Positions 42,095-52,235 of a stretch of DNA of 64,000 nt are shown here, piece after piece. The translations under genes were made by a program, and so were the position numbers. Under the pieces are notes generated by a model. It was not told the DNA's origin. It saw nothing but the letters and a program-made list of their open reading frames with translations, and did not search any database. The stretch comes from Vibrio panuliri. Its GTDB lineage: Bacteria > Pseudomonadota > Gammaproteobacteria > Enterobacterales > Vibrionaceae. The stretch is taken from contig NZ_AP019654.1 in assembly GCF_009938205.1 (NCBI RefSeq), positions 2,508,540 to 2,572,539 on the forward strand. The letters run 5' to 3'. The first letter of the stretch is position 1; every line of letters begins with the position of its first letter.

Positions 42095-42184
42095 ATACTC
42101 AAGTCACTTCATCAAGCGGATTCAGAGCGTTGTTGCCGATTCAAGAACAAAGAAATCGGCACAACGGATCTACTTGAAAAGTAT
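42095..42184. repeat. 90-bp palindromic element between ribBX and ribH
   Basis: The outer arms are ATACTCAAGT and ACTTGAAAAGTAT. Inside is a strong hairpin, CGTTGT(T)GCCGATT at about 42128-42141 against AATCGGCACAACG at 42154-42166, with one bulge. Size and ends match the element at 23143-23227. It lies inside the rib operon, between ribBX and ribH. Confidence 0.65.
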
Positions 42185-42192
42185 CATGGTAA

Positions 42193-43302
42193 TTACTCTG
42201 TCACATACTCGACAACATTCAATCCAAACCCACCCAGAGCGTGGTAACGCTTACTGGTTGAAGAGAGTAGACGCATGTCATGAATGCCAAGATCTGCCAA
42301 AATCTGTGAACCCACACCCACACGACGAGAGGTGCCTTGTTTCTTGGCTAAGGTCGGTGCTGTACCTTGATCTTGAGCTTGGAACATTTTGACACGGTGG
42401 ATCAACAAATCAGTCGGCTCTTCGTTGCCTAAAATCACCAAAACACCGCCATCTTGACCAATACGCTTCATCGCTTTATCAAGCGTCCAACTGCGTTCGG
42501 CATTGCGATCGCTACGCAATAAATCGGTAAATGTATCTTGTAAATGCACGCGAACCAGTGGAGCTTGTGAATCTGCACTTTGCTTGCAGAGTGCATAATG
42601 CACTTGGTTATCAATGGTATCGCGGTAGGTAACCAAATTGAACTCACCAAATTCGGTTGGTAGCAGACACTCGGCCACACGTTCAATCGTTGTCTCGGTG
42701 TTATTGCGATACTCGATCAAATCAGCAATGGTGCCCAATTTTAAACCATGCTTTTCAGCAAAAATTTCTAAATCAGGGCGACGGGCCATAGTGCCATCGT
42801 CATTAAGAATTTCGACAATCACCGAAGCCGGCTCAAGGCCAGCTAAACGTGCCAAGTCACAACCAGCTTCAGTGTGACCAGCTCGAGTCAGGACACCACC
42901 TTCTTGAGCTGCCAATGGGAAAATGTGTCCCGGCTGCACTAGATCCGCAGCTTTAGCATTCGGCGCAACGGCAGCTTGCACAGTGCGTGCGCGGTCAGCG
43001 GCAGAAATCCCGGTCGTGACCCCTTCAGCCGCTTCAATCGAAACGGTAAAGTTGGTGGTGTATTGAGCATTATTGTCTTGCACCATTGGCGGCAAACCGA
43101 GGTTTTCACAACGTGCTCGAGTCATTGTCAGACAGATCAAGCCTCTTCCATGAGTGGCCATAAAGTTGATCGCTTCAGGCGTGATGTGTTCCGCGGCCAT
43201 AATAAGGTCGCCTTCATTTTCACGATCTTCGTCATCCATCAGGATAACCATTTTTCCTAAACGAATATCTTCGATAATTTCTTGAGGCGTACTAATTGGC
43301 AT
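42193..43302 (-). CDS. ribBX: RibBX: DHBP synthase fused to a degenerate GTP cyclohydrolase II-like domain
   Basis: The 369-residue protein has an intact N-terminal RibB domain. [21 protein letters not shown] and [16 protein letters not shown] carry the acidic and His residues for 3,4-dihydroxy-2-butanone 4-phosphate synthesis. The C-terminal part aligns with RibA, but where RibA has the zinc cysteines and SLRCDCG, this protein reads [18 protein letters not shown] with no cysteine. It should therefore lack GTP cyclohydrolase II activity, as described for the proteobacterial RibBX variant. It is often annotated ribBA. ATG 43302 has AGGA 7 bases upstream. The GTG at 43308 lies too close to that site. 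Confidence 0.88.
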   Translation of the reverse strand: MPISTPQEIIEDIRLGKMVILMDDEDRENEGDLIMAAEHITPEAINFMATHGRGLICLTMTRARCENLGLPPMVQDNNAQYTTNFTVSIEAAEGVTTGISAADRARTVQAAVAPNAKAADLVQPGHIFPLAAQEGGVLTRAGHTEAGCDLARLAGLEPASVIVEILNDDGTMARRPDLEIFAEKHGLKLGTIADLIEYRNNTETTIERVAECLLPTEFGEFNLVTYRDTIDNQVHYALCKQSADSQAPLVRVHLQDTFTDLLRSDRNAERSWTLDKAMKRIGQDGGVLVILGNEEPTDLLIHRVKMFQAQDQGTAPTLAKKQGTSRRVGVGSQILADLGIHDMRLLSSTSKRYHALGGFGLNVVEYVTE

Positions 43303-43342
43303 CTTCACTTCCTATTTCTGACTATTTTTCTTCAGCTCGCGA

Positions 43343-43996
43343 CTAAGCAAAGCCATTTTGTTGTAGAAATTCCATCGTAATTCGAGATTCAGGCGCTTGT
43401 GATTGCTGGCTCGTGAGTAGACGCTCCATATAACGCGCCAAAACATCGACTTCTAAATTCACTTTACGACCAACATGAAAGTCAGCGATGGTTGTCTCTT
43501 CACCCGTATGGGGAACAATGGTCAGTTTAAACGCATTCTTACGTAATGCATTCACCGTTAGACTGATACCATCGACCGTAATTGAACCTTTTTCAGCGAC
43601 ATACTTGCAAATTTCTTCAGGCATCGCGACCCAAAACTCTATTGCGCGCCCTACCATATTGCGTTCGACAATCTCACCTACGCCATCAACATGCCCTGAG
43701 ACGATATGCCCACCAAAGCGCGTTGTCGGTAGCATCGCCTTCTCTAGATTCACTTTGCCACCCACTTGATAGTGACTAAAGCCGGTCTTGTTTAAGGTTT
43801 CTAAAGAGAGATCCGCGGTGTAACTATGCTCATTGAATGCTACAACAGTCAAACAGACACCATTAGTCGCAATGCTATCACCGAGTTTAACGTCACGCAT
43901 ATCGAGCTTACCGCTCTCAATCGTCACACTAATATCTTCGCCCTTTGGCGTAATAGCAGTCAGTGTACCAACTGCTTCGACTATTCCTGTAAACAT
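43343..43996 (-). CDS. ribE: Riboflavin synthase, alpha subunit
   Basis: This enzyme dismutates two ribityllumazine molecules to riboflavin. The 217-residue protein has two lumazine-binding beta-barrel repeats, each with a GDSIATNGVCLTV or KGSITVDGISLTV signature. It starts with MFTGIVEAVG, the conserved N-terminus that contacts the active site. It lies 2 bases after ribD. Confidence 0.97.
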   Translation of the reverse strand: MFTGIVEAVGTLTAITPKGEDISVTIESGKLDMRDVKLGDSIATNGVCLTVVAFNEHSYTADLSLETLNKTGFSHYQVGGKVNLEKAMLPTTRFGGHIVSGHVDGVGEIVERNMVGRAIEFWVAMPEEICKYVAEKGSITVDGISLTVNALRKNAFKLTIVPHTGEETTIADFHVGRKVNLEVDVLARYMERLLTSQQSQAPESRITMEFLQQNGFA

Positions 43997-43998
43997 AA

Positions 43999-45108
43999 CT
44001 ATTGTTCTTTATAGATTGGCGTGGCAGTGATACGAATATCCGGCCCGACTTGCTTTAGTTCTTTAATTTCCAAGTCAATGACTTGATACATAGCGGTTAG
44101 CCCCAGAGCGCCAACTAAGCCGCGACCATCACTTCCCATAAGTTTAGGCGCTAAATAGATCACCAGTTCATCAACCAAACCTTGCTTGATCAACGAACTC
44201 GCCAAAGTTGCGCCCGCTTCGACCCAAAGGTGATTAACATTGTGCTCTGTCACCAAGGTCGTCAATAAATGGCGCAGTTCGATATGCCCACTTGCATCAA
44301 GTTGTGGTACCAAGTCGCCCTGTTCACCAACACGCACAACCTCACCCTCAACAGAGAACAGCTTTAACTCATCTTGCAACTGGTTTTGGCGGTCTAAGAT
44401 AACGCGAAGCGGCTGTCGCAGCGCCTCTTGGGGGTAGATTGCTTGAACCGATGTAGGTAAATCATGCCAACGAACATTAAGCGAAGCGTTGTCATCAATC
44501 ACAGTTTTGCTGGTGGAGAGAATAGCACCAGATTTCGCCCGCAAAGACTGCACATCTTGGCGCGCTTGAGGCGAGGTGATCCATTGGCTCTGTCCATTGG
44601 CGAGTGCCGTTTGACCATCGAGGCTCGCAGCCATCTTCAGTTGGACATAAGGATTGCCGCTTTCCATGCGTTTAATAAATGCAGGATTAAGGGCGCGGGC
44701 ATCGGCTTCGAGTAAGCCAACTTGAACTTCAATACCGGCATCACGCAGCATCTGAATACCGCGACCCGCCACTTGTGGATTAGGATCTTGCATCGCGCAG
44801 ATCACTTTGGCGACTTTGGCTTTTATCAGCCCCTCTGCGCAAGGAGGCGTGCGACCATAGTGTGAGCAAGGCTCCAACGTAACGTAAGCGGTTGCACCTT
44901 GAGCTTTATCACCCGCCATACGCAGCGCATGAACTTCTGCATGAGGTTCACCAGCACGAGCATGAAAACCCTCACCAACGATCTCTTCACCGTTGGTAAT
45001 CACGCAGCCCACGTTTGGGTTAGGTGCCGTGGTATAAATGCCACGTTGTGCCAGTTTGATCGCTCGCAGCATCATGGCGTAATCTTGAGTACTGAATTGA
45101 GCCATCAT
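43999..45108 (-). CDS. ribD: Bifunctional pyrimidine deaminase/reductase RibD
   Basis: RibD carries out the second and third steps of riboflavin synthesis. It has 369 residues. The N-terminal deaminase domain has the zinc motif HAEVHAL and PCSHYGRTPPC. The C-terminal NADPH reductase domain, from about residue 150, shows VQLKMAASLDGQTA and WVEAGATLASSLI. Two adjacent ATGs (45108, 45105) follow AGGAATC, and the second has better spacing. It is 9 bases after nrdR. Confidence 0.97.
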   Translation of the reverse strand: MMAQFSTQDYAMMLRAIKLAQRGIYTTAPNPNVGCVITNGEEIVGEGFHARAGEPHAEVHALRMAGDKAQGATAYVTLEPCSHYGRTPPCAEGLIKAKVAKVICAMQDPNPQVAGRGIQMLRDAGIEVQVGLLEADARALNPAFIKRMESGNPYVQLKMAASLDGQTALANGQSQWITSPQARQDVQSLRAKSGAILSTSKTVIDDNASLNVRWHDLPTSVQAIYPQEALRQPLRVILDRQNQLQDELKLFSVEGEVVRVGEQGDLVPQLDASGHIELRHLLTTLVTEHNVNHLWVEAGATLASSLIKQGLVDELVIYLAPKLMGSDGRGLVGALGLTAMYQVIDLEIKELKQVGPDIRITATPIYKEQ

Positions 45109-45117
45109 GATTCCTAT

Positions 45118-45567
45118 TTAATCTTCCAGCTTAGCGATTTCTTCACCAAACTCTCGGATATCTTCAAAGCTGCGATATACGGAAGCAAAGCGAATATAAG
45201 CGACTTTGTCGAGCTCTTTCAGTTGCTCCATCACTAAGTTACCGACCATTTCGCTCGGTACTTCTCTCTCGCCTGTTGCACGCAACTTCGACTTAATCAT
45301 ACTGATAGCAAGTTCGACTGCATCAGCACTTACCGGGCGTTTTTCAAGCGCACGTTGCAAACCACCCACCATTTTATCTTCATTAAATGGTTCGCGATTA
45401 CCGTTGGATTTAATTACGCGAGGCATAACTAGCTCTGCGGTTTCAAAGGTTGTAAAACGCTCGCTACACGCCAAGCACTGTCTGCGACGGCGCACTTGAT
45501 GGCCATCAGCCACTAATCGAGAATCGATAACTTTAGTATCAGTCTCGGAGCAAAAAGGACAATGCAT
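45118..45567 (-). CDS. nrdR: Transcriptional repressor NrdR
   Basis: NrdR represses ribonucleotide reductase operons when dATP is high. It has 149 residues. The zinc ribbon uses Cys3, Cys6, Cys31 and Cys34, with [15 protein letters not shown] between. The ATP-cone domain spans about 46-136 ([20 protein letters not shown]). It is the first gene of the rib-nusB operon, as in many gammaproteobacteria. Its target boxes are not in this window. Confidence 0.97.
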   Translation of the reverse strand: MHCPFCSETDTKVIDSRLVADGHQVRRRRQCLACSERFTTFETAELVMPRVIKSNGNREPFNEDKMVGGLQRALEKRPVSADAVELAISMIKSKLRATGEREVPSEMVGNLVMEQLKELDKVAYIRFASVYRSFEDIREFGEEIAKLED

Positions 45568-45621
45568 ATTACCTCCATATCAATGCCAGTAGTGTAGCGG
45601 AATTAGTAACTTGATTAAAAG

Positions 45622-45647
45622 AAAAAGGGGCTAGATAGCCCCTTTTC
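45622..45647 (-). terminator. proA terminator
   Basis: Minus strand AAAAGGGGCTA-TC-TAGCCCCTTTTTC, between proA and nrdR. Confidence 0.88.
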
Positions 45648-45701
45648 ACTGCATATTTCGCAGAATTCCCACGACAGTTGCACGATTTAACGAACAACAA
45701 C

Positions 45702-46952
45702 CTAACTACGTGACAAATAGTTGGCCTTACCAACCCACTTGTAGCTAGTCAGCTCTTCTAATCCCATTGGACCACGAGCATGAAGTTTCTGTGTGGATAC
45801 CGCCACTTCAGCTCCTAAGCCAAATTGCGCCCCATCAGTAAAGCGGGTCGATGCGTTAACGTAAACAGCCGCAGACCCCACTGAGTTGATAAAACGCTCT
45901 GCATTCTCAAGGCTATTCGTCATAATCGCATCTGAGTGGCTAGCATTGTGGATACGCATATGATCAATCGCGTCTGCCACATCGGCGACAACCTTGACAC
46001 CAAGCGTATAGCTCAACCATTCAGTATCGAAATCGCCTTCGCCAGCATCACGTAACTCTTGTGCATTCGCTAACAACGCTTTTGCTTTCGGTTCAGCAAC
46101 TAACGACACCTTGCCGTTTAGACGCTCTGCGAGCATAGGTAGAAACTCAGCCGCGACTTTCTCATCGACAAGCAGAGTATCTAAAGCATTACACGCAGAA
46201 GGACGCTGCACTTTAGCGTTCTCCACCACATCAAGTGATTTCACTAAATCGGCTGTTTGATCAATAAATATGTGGCTAATACCAAAACCACCAATGATCA
46301 CTGGGATAGTGCTGTTTTCTTTACACATTTTATGCAGACCAGCGCCACCACGAGGGATAATCATATCAACGTAATCATCCAATTTAAGTAGTTGCGACAC
46401 CAATTCGCGGTCTGGTTTTTCAATGTACTGCACAGACGCAGCAGGTAGACCGGCTTTATCCAACGCAACTTGAATTACCTTAACTAACTCCATGTTAGAG
46501 AAGAAGGTCTCTTTACCGCCGCGGAGGATACTGGCATTACCGGTTTTTAAACACAATGCAGCAATATCAATCGTCACATTCGGGCGAGCTTCATAGATAA
46601 CCCCGACCACACCAAGTGGCACACGGCGACGAGAGAGCGACATGCCGTTTTCAAGCACTTTACTGTCAATCTCACTGCCGACAGGATCATTGAGGCTAAT
46701 TACGTTACGCACATCATTAGCGATGCCCGTTAAGCGCTCTTCATTCAGCAGTAGTCGATCAAGCAGTGCGTCTGTCAAACCCGCTTGACGTCCCAATTCG
46801 ATGTCTTTTTCATTCGCTGCAAGAATATCAGCGGCATTAGCTTCAAGCTCATCAGCAATAATCGCTAGAGCTTGGTTTTTCTGCGCAGTCGAGGCTGTCG
46901 CAAGTACGAAAGCAGCATCTTTTGCCGCTTTACCCATATTGGTTAAGTTCAC
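45702..46952 (-). CDS. proA: Glutamate-5-semialdehyde dehydrogenase (gamma-glutamyl phosphate reductase)
   Basis: ProA reduces gamma-glutamyl phosphate with NADPH in proline synthesis. It has 416 residues of the aldehyde dehydrogenase fold. [46 protein letters not shown] (catalytic Cys) and [23 protein letters not shown] are hallmarks. It follows proB after a 146-bp gap, wider than in most proBA operons. The gap holds inverted arms GAGGTAG (46986-46992) and CTACCTC (47064-47070). Confidence 0.97.
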   Translation of the reverse strand: MNLTNMGKAAKDAAFVLATASTAQKNQALAIIADELEANAADILAANEKDIELGRQAGLTDALLDRLLLNEERLTGIANDVRNVISLNDPVGSEIDSKVLENGMSLSRRRVPLGVVGVIYEARPNVTIDIAALCLKTGNASILRGGKETFFSNMELVKVIQVALDKAGLPAASVQYIEKPDRELVSQLLKLDDYVDMIIPRGGAGLHKMCKENSTIPVIIGGFGISHIFIDQTADLVKSLDVVENAKVQRPSACNALDTLLVDEKVAAEFLPMLAERLNGKVSLVAEPKAKALLANAQELRDAGEGDFDTEWLSYTLGVKVVADVADAIDHMRIHNASHSDAIMTNSLENAERFINSVGSAAVYVNASTRFTDGAQFGLGAEVAVSTQKLHARGPMGLEELTSYKWVGKANYLSRS

Positions 46953-47098
46953 GTCAATTCCTTATTTCCCGTTCTACTTAACGTAGAGGTAGCCAATCTA
47001 AGACAAAAAAGGAATCTCGCTTTACATTGCTTAGCATATGTAGAGATTTACCTTATTTGCCGACTACCTCGTATACAAGTAGCTGGGTATCATTCTAA

Positions 47099-48208
47099 TT
47101 ATTCTTGTATTACGACCATATCATCGCGATGCAGTACTTCAGCACCGTAGTCGTAACCTAAAATCGAGAGGATGTCTTTACTGTGTTTACCCAAAATCTT
47201 GGTCATATCAACGCTTGAATAAGCGGAAATACCACGGGCAATCAATTTGCCGTCTTGATTGGTAATACGCACCACATCGCCTCGAGAAAACTTGCCGCTG
47301 ACATCAAGCACGCCTTTTGCCAGCAAGCTACTGCCTTTGGTGATGACAGCATTCACTGCACCTTGGTCGATCACGACATCACCTGACGCAGCAGGACCAG
47401 CTAAAATCCAACGCTTGCGGTTCTCTAATGCTTCTTCACATGGTAGGAAACGGGTTCCCTGAGGGTCTTGGCTAAGAGAATCGAAGATTACGTTTGGTGC
47501 GCTACCAGCAGCAATAATTACTTCAATACCCGCACGACGAGCAATATCTGCCGCTTGCAACTTGGTTGCCATGCCGCCAGTCCCTAAGTTAGTCCCACTA
47601 CCACCTGCGATTTTACGCAATGTATCGTCGATGGTTTTGACTTCTTTGATTAACTCAGCATTTGGGTCTTTACGCGGATCGGCAGTAAACAGACCTTTTT
47701 GGTCAGTGAGTAGCAACAGCTTATCAGCACCACATAAAATACCAACGAGTGCAGACAAATTATCGTTGTCACCCACTTTAATTTCGTTGGTCGCAACGGC
47801 ATCGTTTTCATTCACGACAGGGATAATATCGTGGTTTACCAGTGCATTGATGGTGTCACGGGCATTTAAAAAACGCTCACGATCATCAAGGTCAGCGCGC
47901 GTTAGCAACATCTGACCAATTTTCATCCCATAAATGGCAAACAGCGATTCCCAAGTCTGAATCAACTGACTCTGACCCACAGCAGCAAGCAATTGTTTGC
48001 TCGCCATTGAGTTGGGCAGTGCGGGGTAACCAAGGTGCTCACGACCTGCGGCAATTGCCCCAGACGATACGATAACCACTGAGTGGCCTAGTTTTTTGAG
48101 CTCAGCACACTGACGCACCAACTCCACCATATGAGCACGGTTTAGTTGTAGCGTACCGCCAGTAAGTACACTGGTACCAAGTTTTACAACCACTGTTTGA
48201 GGCTGCAT
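47099..48208 (-). CDS. proB: Glutamate 5-kinase
   Basis: ProB phosphorylates glutamate, the first and proline-inhibited step of proline synthesis. It has 369 residues from ATG 48208 ([18 protein letters not shown]). The amino-acid-kinase domain includes [18 protein letters not shown] and [19 protein letters not shown]. The C-terminal PUA domain begins near residue 275. ATG 48208 has GGAAAA 5 bases upstream. The in-frame ATG at 48238 has no such site. Confidence 0.95.
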   Translation of the reverse strand: MQPQTVVVKLGTSVLTGGTLQLNRAHMVELVRQCAELKKLGHSVVIVSSGAIAAGREHLGYPALPNSMASKQLLAAVGQSQLIQTWESLFAIYGMKIGQMLLTRADLDDRERFLNARDTINALVNHDIIPVVNENDAVATNEIKVGDNDNLSALVGILCGADKLLLLTDQKGLFTADPRKDPNAELIKEVKTIDDTLRKIAGGSGTNLGTGGMATKLQAADIARRAGIEVIIAAGSAPNVIFDSLSQDPQGTRFLPCEEALENRKRWILAGPAASGDVVIDQGAVNAVITKGSSLLAKGVLDVSGKFSRGDVVRITNQDGKLIARGISAYSSVDMTKILGKHSKDILSILGYDYGAEVLHRDDMVVIQE

Positions 48209-48302
48209 CACTTTTCCGCATTGTTGATTCGTTGTCATGATAAATTGAATTAATTAAAAACAAGAGCTGATGTTTTATCAATCAAACCGGAATTAAACAA
48301 GC

Positions 48303-48330
48303 AGAAAAGGCGCCATTAAGCGCCTTTTTA
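48303..48330 (-). terminator. crl terminator
   Basis: Minus strand AAAAAGGCGCTT-AAT-GGCGCCTTTTC, between crl and proB. Confidence 0.82.
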
Positions 48331-48357
48331 CTAGTCAATGAGGATTCTCAGAGCCAA

Positions 48358-48747
48358 TTACACAAATTCGACCGATTCTTTATGCAGTTTGACCTCAATT
48401 TCGTATTCCTCTTTCAGCATCTCAATAAGCGATTGATGAAAGCTGTTCTGAATACGATTAACATCAGCCACGGCACTATCCGGTAATGACTCTTCCACCC
48501 ATTCGCCAAGCTTGTTGTATTTGCCAATACGATAACGTGCAGCAAATTGATTCGCTTCTTGCTCAAGTTCCAACCACCATCCCCAGAACTCACGTTCTTC
48601 CGGAGACTTCTTGTCATTGACACAAACACCTAAGCAATCAAAAAGATAGAATCCTTCTTTACTCTGCGAATCTCGAAGATAAGGACCAAGTGCCCTTAAA
48701 CTTGTTAACAAGCGAAAATGAGTCGGAATCTTTGTCACTTTTGACAT
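48358..48747 (-). CDS. crl: Sigma-S binding protein Crl
   Basis: Crl helps sigma-S join RNA polymerase and favours stress and stationary-phase transcription. The 129-residue protein shows the family segments LRALGPYLRDSQSKEGFYLFDCLGVCVN and FWGWWLELEQEANQF. The order gpt-frsA-crl-proB-proA is shared with E. coli, where phoE is inserted. TATGGAGAGTC precedes the ATG. Confidence 0.92.
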   Translation of the reverse strand: MSKVTKIPTHFRLLTSLRALGPYLRDSQSKEGFYLFDCLGVCVNDKKSPEEREFWGWWLELEQEANQFAARYRIGKYNKLGEWVEESLPDSAVADVNRIQNSFHQSLIEMLKEEYEIEVKLHKESVEFV

Positions 48748-48830
48748 ATTGACTCTCCATAGTTTTAGTTTTGTTAGAGCCCATCATCATTGCGGGCTTA
48801 ACATTACTTTTCACTAAATTAGTAGAGAAG

Positions 48831-50099
48831 TCATCTCATTAACTCATCTTCTAGCCATTTGATCGCTAAATCGAGCGCTTGCTCATATCCTTGTGTAATT
48901 GTTTTGGAACTGATTTTCTTCGCTCTACCATAATCACTAAAAAGTGCCACAAGTTGGTTATCACTATGTGGTGAAACCGGGTCGCCTTCCAGACTCAAAG
49001 CCAGTATTGGTACTCGTGTTTTTCGGCTTCCTAAAATGCCTTGCGCTTTAAGCGACCAAGCTCGCATTTGCGCTGATAAACTACCGATATCGACAACGTC
49101 TTTGCCTAATCGAGTCGCCAATAGATCCAAGTACATCTTAGACATTTGCTTGAGCTTATCCGGTGAAGAAAGGATATCGTGGATAGGCGCACCGAGCGCA
49201 ACGCACGCTTTAATTTTAGTTTGCTCCATAAATGACAAACGAACTAAGGCATTACCACCGAAACGAAATCCAATCAAACCCACGCGATAGTGATCCACCC
49301 ACGGTAATGAAGGCAGATGATCCAATATCGCCTTATGTAGGCACGATGTATCCTCAGTTAATGGCCAATGGTTAGAATGCCCAATCGAAGGCATATCAAC
49401 TGTCAACATCGCGATCCCTTTTGGTGCTAAGTAATCTCGGAATAGTCGCCACATATCCGTTTGTAAAGAGTCAAGACCAGCACTCACCATCACTACAGGT
49501 TGCGGCTTATCAGTTGCAGTAAGATGCAGATGGGCAAGGATTTTCTTACCTTTATACGGGACCTCGATTTTTTTGGTAATGTAACTGCTCTTTTCTGTCG
49601 CCTCTTGGTAAGCCTTAGCCGCCAGAGTATGCGCTTGAACAGCCAAATTATCGTTCTTGAGATGTGGATATCCCGCAATGCTGAAGCACAATGACGCGTT
49701 GAACAACTCATCGGCAGCACGGTCGCCAGCTAAATCATTCGCACGCTTTTGATGCAGCATACCCAACTTAGTCCACTCATAGGCCCAGTTGCCACTGCGA
49801 TACCCCATAACTGTATCCAACCATTGGTCATGAGTACGTGAATGAGGAGAGCCTGCGATACGCGCTAAGACTTCTTCCATTTCAATTGGATCGATCCCTT
49901 GCCAACTCCATTGCAAACGATGCAAGTTACGATACCAACTACTGTTGTTTTTCTCTCGCATCTCATCGAGTAGTACTCGATTGGTTGGCATGTATCGAGT
50001 GAGCTCTGAAGTCTCCTTAGCTTGTTTGTGTTTTACAAACAAGGTTTCTGAAAGATTCTTATTGTCTGTGTCTGACATTTCGCTACCTAGCTTTGACAT
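48831..50099 (-). CDS. frsA: FrsA family alpha/beta-hydrolase (esterase)
   Basis: FrsA is an alpha/beta-hydrolase first described as a partner of enzyme IIA-Glc in enterobacteria. Its true reaction is debated, although esterase activity is reported. The protein has NLSETLFVKHKQ near the N-terminus. PVVMVSAGLDSLQTDMWRL gives the oxyanion region. GLIGFRFGGNALVRL fills the nucleophile-elbow position, with Arg-Phe-Gly where a Ser elbow is usual. ATG 50099 has AAGGGG 6 bases upstream and gives 422 residues. ATG 50078 gives the 415 residues of other Vibrio FrsA proteins and remains possible. Confidence 0.9.
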   Translation of the reverse strand: MSKLGSEMSDTDNKNLSETLFVKHKQAKETSELTRYMPTNRVLLDEMREKNNSSWYRNLHRLQWSWQGIDPIEMEEVLARIAGSPHSRTHDQWLDTVMGYRSGNWAYEWTKLGMLHQKRANDLAGDRAADELFNASLCFSIAGYPHLKNDNLAVQAHTLAAKAYQEATEKSSYITKKIEVPYKGKKILAHLHLTATDKPQPVVMVSAGLDSLQTDMWRLFRDYLAPKGIAMLTVDMPSIGHSNHWPLTEDTSCLHKAILDHLPSLPWVDHYRVGLIGFRFGGNALVRLSFMEQTKIKACVALGAPIHDILSSPDKLKQMSKMYLDLLATRLGKDVVDIGSLSAQMRAWSLKAQGILGSRKTRVPILALSLEGDPVSPHSDNQLVALFSDYGRAKKISSKTITQGYEQALDLAIKWLEDELMR

Positions 50100-50173
50100 C
50101 TATAACCCCTTAAACCTATTAGCTCAGCGCATAGAAGGCAATAGCGGCTTATCACTTTCCGATTAGTCATGGT

Positions 50174-50202
50174 AAAAAAAATGACCCTTGCGGGTCATTT
50201 TG
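50174..50202 (-). terminator. gpt terminator
   Basis: Minus strand AAAATGACCCGCAAGGGTCATTTT extended by further Ts, 15 bases after the gpt stop. Confidence 0.88.
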
Positions 50203-50217
50203 CTAAATCTGCAAACT

Positions 50218-50682
50218 TTATTTTTGCTTACGATTAATTGGCTCTACAAACTGAACCGTAGTGTCCCATGGTTGCTCAATCCATGTGTCTTGAGCAATAT
50301 CGACTACATAATCATCCAGTAGTGCTGCACCTGAAGGCTTGGCACATACCGCAATCAGTTTTGCTTTAGGATACATTTCACGCAGTTTACGGGCCGTATC
50401 ACCACTATCTACTAGGTCTTCTACGATTAGGTAACCTTCACCGTCACCCTCTGGTGCTTTTAACACGCTCATGTCACGTTGGTGATCGTGATCGTAGCTA
50501 GAGATACAAATAGTATCGACGTAACGAATACCTAGCTCACGCGCAAGGATAGCACCAGGAACGAGACCACCACGGCTAACCGCCCAGATACCTTTCCACT
50601 GTTCTGCTGGCATTTGTTTTTCAGCAAGTTGACGGCAGTAGTTCTGCATGTTGTCCCAAGTAATAATGAATTTTTTACTCAT
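50218..50682 (-). CDS. gpt: Xanthine phosphoribosyltransferase
   Basis: Gpt salvages xanthine and guanine with PRPP. It has 154 residues from ATG 50682. The PRPP-binding motif is [19 protein letters not shown], and [19 protein letters not shown] is the N-terminal loop. ATG 50688 is too close to AGG to be used. A purine-type permease lies immediately upstream in the same direction, so purine salvage genes are grouped here. Confidence 0.96.
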   Translation of the reverse strand: MSKKFIITWDNMQNYCRQLAEKQMPAEQWKGIWAVSRGGLVPGAILARELGIRYVDTICISSYDHDHQRDMSVLKAPEGDGEGYLIVEDLVDSGDTARKLREMYPKAKLIAVCAKPSGAALLDDYVVDIAQDTWIEQPWDTTVQFVEPINRKQK

Positions 50683-50837
50683 TGTCATAACCTAATAAAT
50701 TTAAAATCGGCGTCCCTTGAATACGCAAATAGAGCTCCCATGCAGAAACCAGCCAAGTGCGAACAATAAAAAGGGACAAGCGGCGCAAACGATTATTCTA
50801 CCCAATCAGGCATACAATACCAATGGTGAATTAAAAG

Positions 50838-50871
50838 AAAAGCCATAGCAGTGTGACCTACTATGGCTTTT
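50838..50871 (-). terminator. Purine permease gene terminator
   Basis: Minus strand AAAAGCCATAGTAGGTCACACTGCTATGGCTTTT, 9- to 12-bp stem with T tail, between the permease gene and gpt. Confidence 0.88.
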
Positions 50872-50923
50872 GCAATTTGCTTGAAGATTACTCTAAGTCA
50901 TTCGCCGTTCTAGCGATGTATCA

Positions 50924-52213
50924 TTATGCGAGCATGTACTTGATGATAAAAATCGCAGACAACACCCATACACTCATTGAGACATCACGACCTTTACCAC
51001 TCAATAGCTTAATTGCAGCATACGAGATAAAGCCTAGCGCGATACCTTCTGCGATCGAGTAAGTCAAAGGCATCAGTAAACAGGTGACTACAACCGGTGC
51101 CGCTTCGGTTAGGTCACGCCAATCCACGCTCACCAAACCAGACATCATTAAAATCGCAACATAGAATAGTGCGCCAGCTGTCGCATACGCTGGAATCATG
51201 CCCGCAAGCGGAGCAAAGAATAGTGCCAGTAGGAATAGAACGCCGACAACAACAGCAGTGAGACCAGTACGGCCGCCCGCAGCCACACCAGCTGTCGATT
51301 CAACAAATGAAGTAGTACTTGATGTACCCAGCACCGCACCTACAGAAGTTGCCGTTGAGTCAGCCAGTAGCGCTTTGCTTAAGCGAGGCAGCTTACCATC
51401 TTCTTTAATTAGGTTCGCTTTTGTCGCGACACCAACGAGTGTGCCAGCAGTGTCAAACAGGTCCACAAATAGGAAAGCAAACACCACCGAAATCATGCCG
51501 ACTTCAAAGACATCAGCGATATTCATTTGCATCAATGTTGGTGCAATACTTGGTGGTGTCGACATCAAACCGCCCCATTGCACATCACCGACCACAATAC
51601 CGATTGCGGTAATAATAAGGATCGCGATCATCACTGCACCGCGAACGCCGCGATAAACGAGGCCGATAGTCAGGAAGAAACCAAGGGCAGCGAGTGCTGG
51701 TTTAAGGCTAGTAATGTCACCACGACTCACCAAGGTTGCAGGGTTATCAACAACGATACCCGCATTTTGCAGACCAATAAAAGCAAGGAAAAGACCGATA
51801 CCCGCCGAAATGCCAGTACGTAGAGAAAGTGGTATCGAGTTAATAATCCATTCACGAACTTTGAAGATACTCAAAGCCATAAAAAGAATGCCCGAAATAA
51901 ATACTGCGCCTAGAGCTACCTGCCAAGTGTGCCCCATACCGAGAACCACACCATAGGTAAAAAACGCATTCAACCCCATACCAGGAGCAAGGGCAATTGG
52001 GTAGTTAGCGACAAAGCCCATAATAAAACAGCCAATCGCAGCAGCAAGACAGGTCGCGACAAACACCGCCCCTTTATCCATTCCTGCATCCGCCAACATT
52101 GCTGGGTTAACAAAAATGATGTAGGCCATGGTTAGGAAGGTGGTTAAACCGGCGATAATTTCTGTTTTTACACTGGTACCGTTTTCACTGAGCTTAAACA
52201 GTTTCTCGAACAT
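50924..52213 (-). CDS. NCS2-family purine permease (AzgA/AdeP-like)
   Basis: This 429-residue inner-membrane transporter has about 13 hydrophobic spans and the signatures of the adenine/guanine-hypoxanthine branch. AGLTTFLTMAYIIFVNP, ALAPGMGLNAFFTYGVVLGMG, FVDLFDTAGTLVGVA and GTSSTTSFVESTAGVAAGGRTG are visible. The AzgA/PurP (COG2252) type takes up adenine or guanine/hypoxanthine. Which base is preferred cannot be read here. A PurR-like operator lies just upstream of the start, and gpt is downstream, beyond a terminator. Confidence 0.9.
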   Translation of the reverse strand: MFEKLFKLSENGTSVKTEIIAGLTTFLTMAYIIFVNPAMLADAGMDKGAVFVATCLAAAIGCFIMGFVANYPIALAPGMGLNAFFTYGVVLGMGHTWQVALGAVFISGILFMALSIFKVREWIINSIPLSLRTGISAGIGLFLAFIGLQNAGIVVDNPATLVSRGDITSLKPALAALGFFLTIGLVYRGVRGAVMIAILIITAIGIVVGDVQWGGLMSTPPSIAPTLMQMNIADVFEVGMISVVFAFLFVDLFDTAGTLVGVATKANLIKEDGKLPRLSKALLADSTATSVGAVLGTSSTTSFVESTAGVAAGGRTGLTAVVVGVLFLLALFFAPLAGMIPAYATAGALFYVAILMMSGLVSVDWRDLTEAAPVVVTCLLMPLTYSIAEGIALGFISYAAIKLLSGKGRDVSMSVWVLSAIFIIKYMLA

Positions 52214-52235
52214 GGTCGAATCCTATAAAATTTGT

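Noticed and set aside
42007..43302. FMN riboswitch in the riboflavin operon
   Set aside because: No RFN-like conserved core was seen upstream of ribD, ribBX or ribH. The structured piece at 42095-42184 is a simple palindrome related to another intergenic element.
42193..43302. Annotation as fully bifunctional RibBA
   Set aside because: The C-terminal domain lacks the zinc-binding cysteines of GTP cyclohydrolase II.
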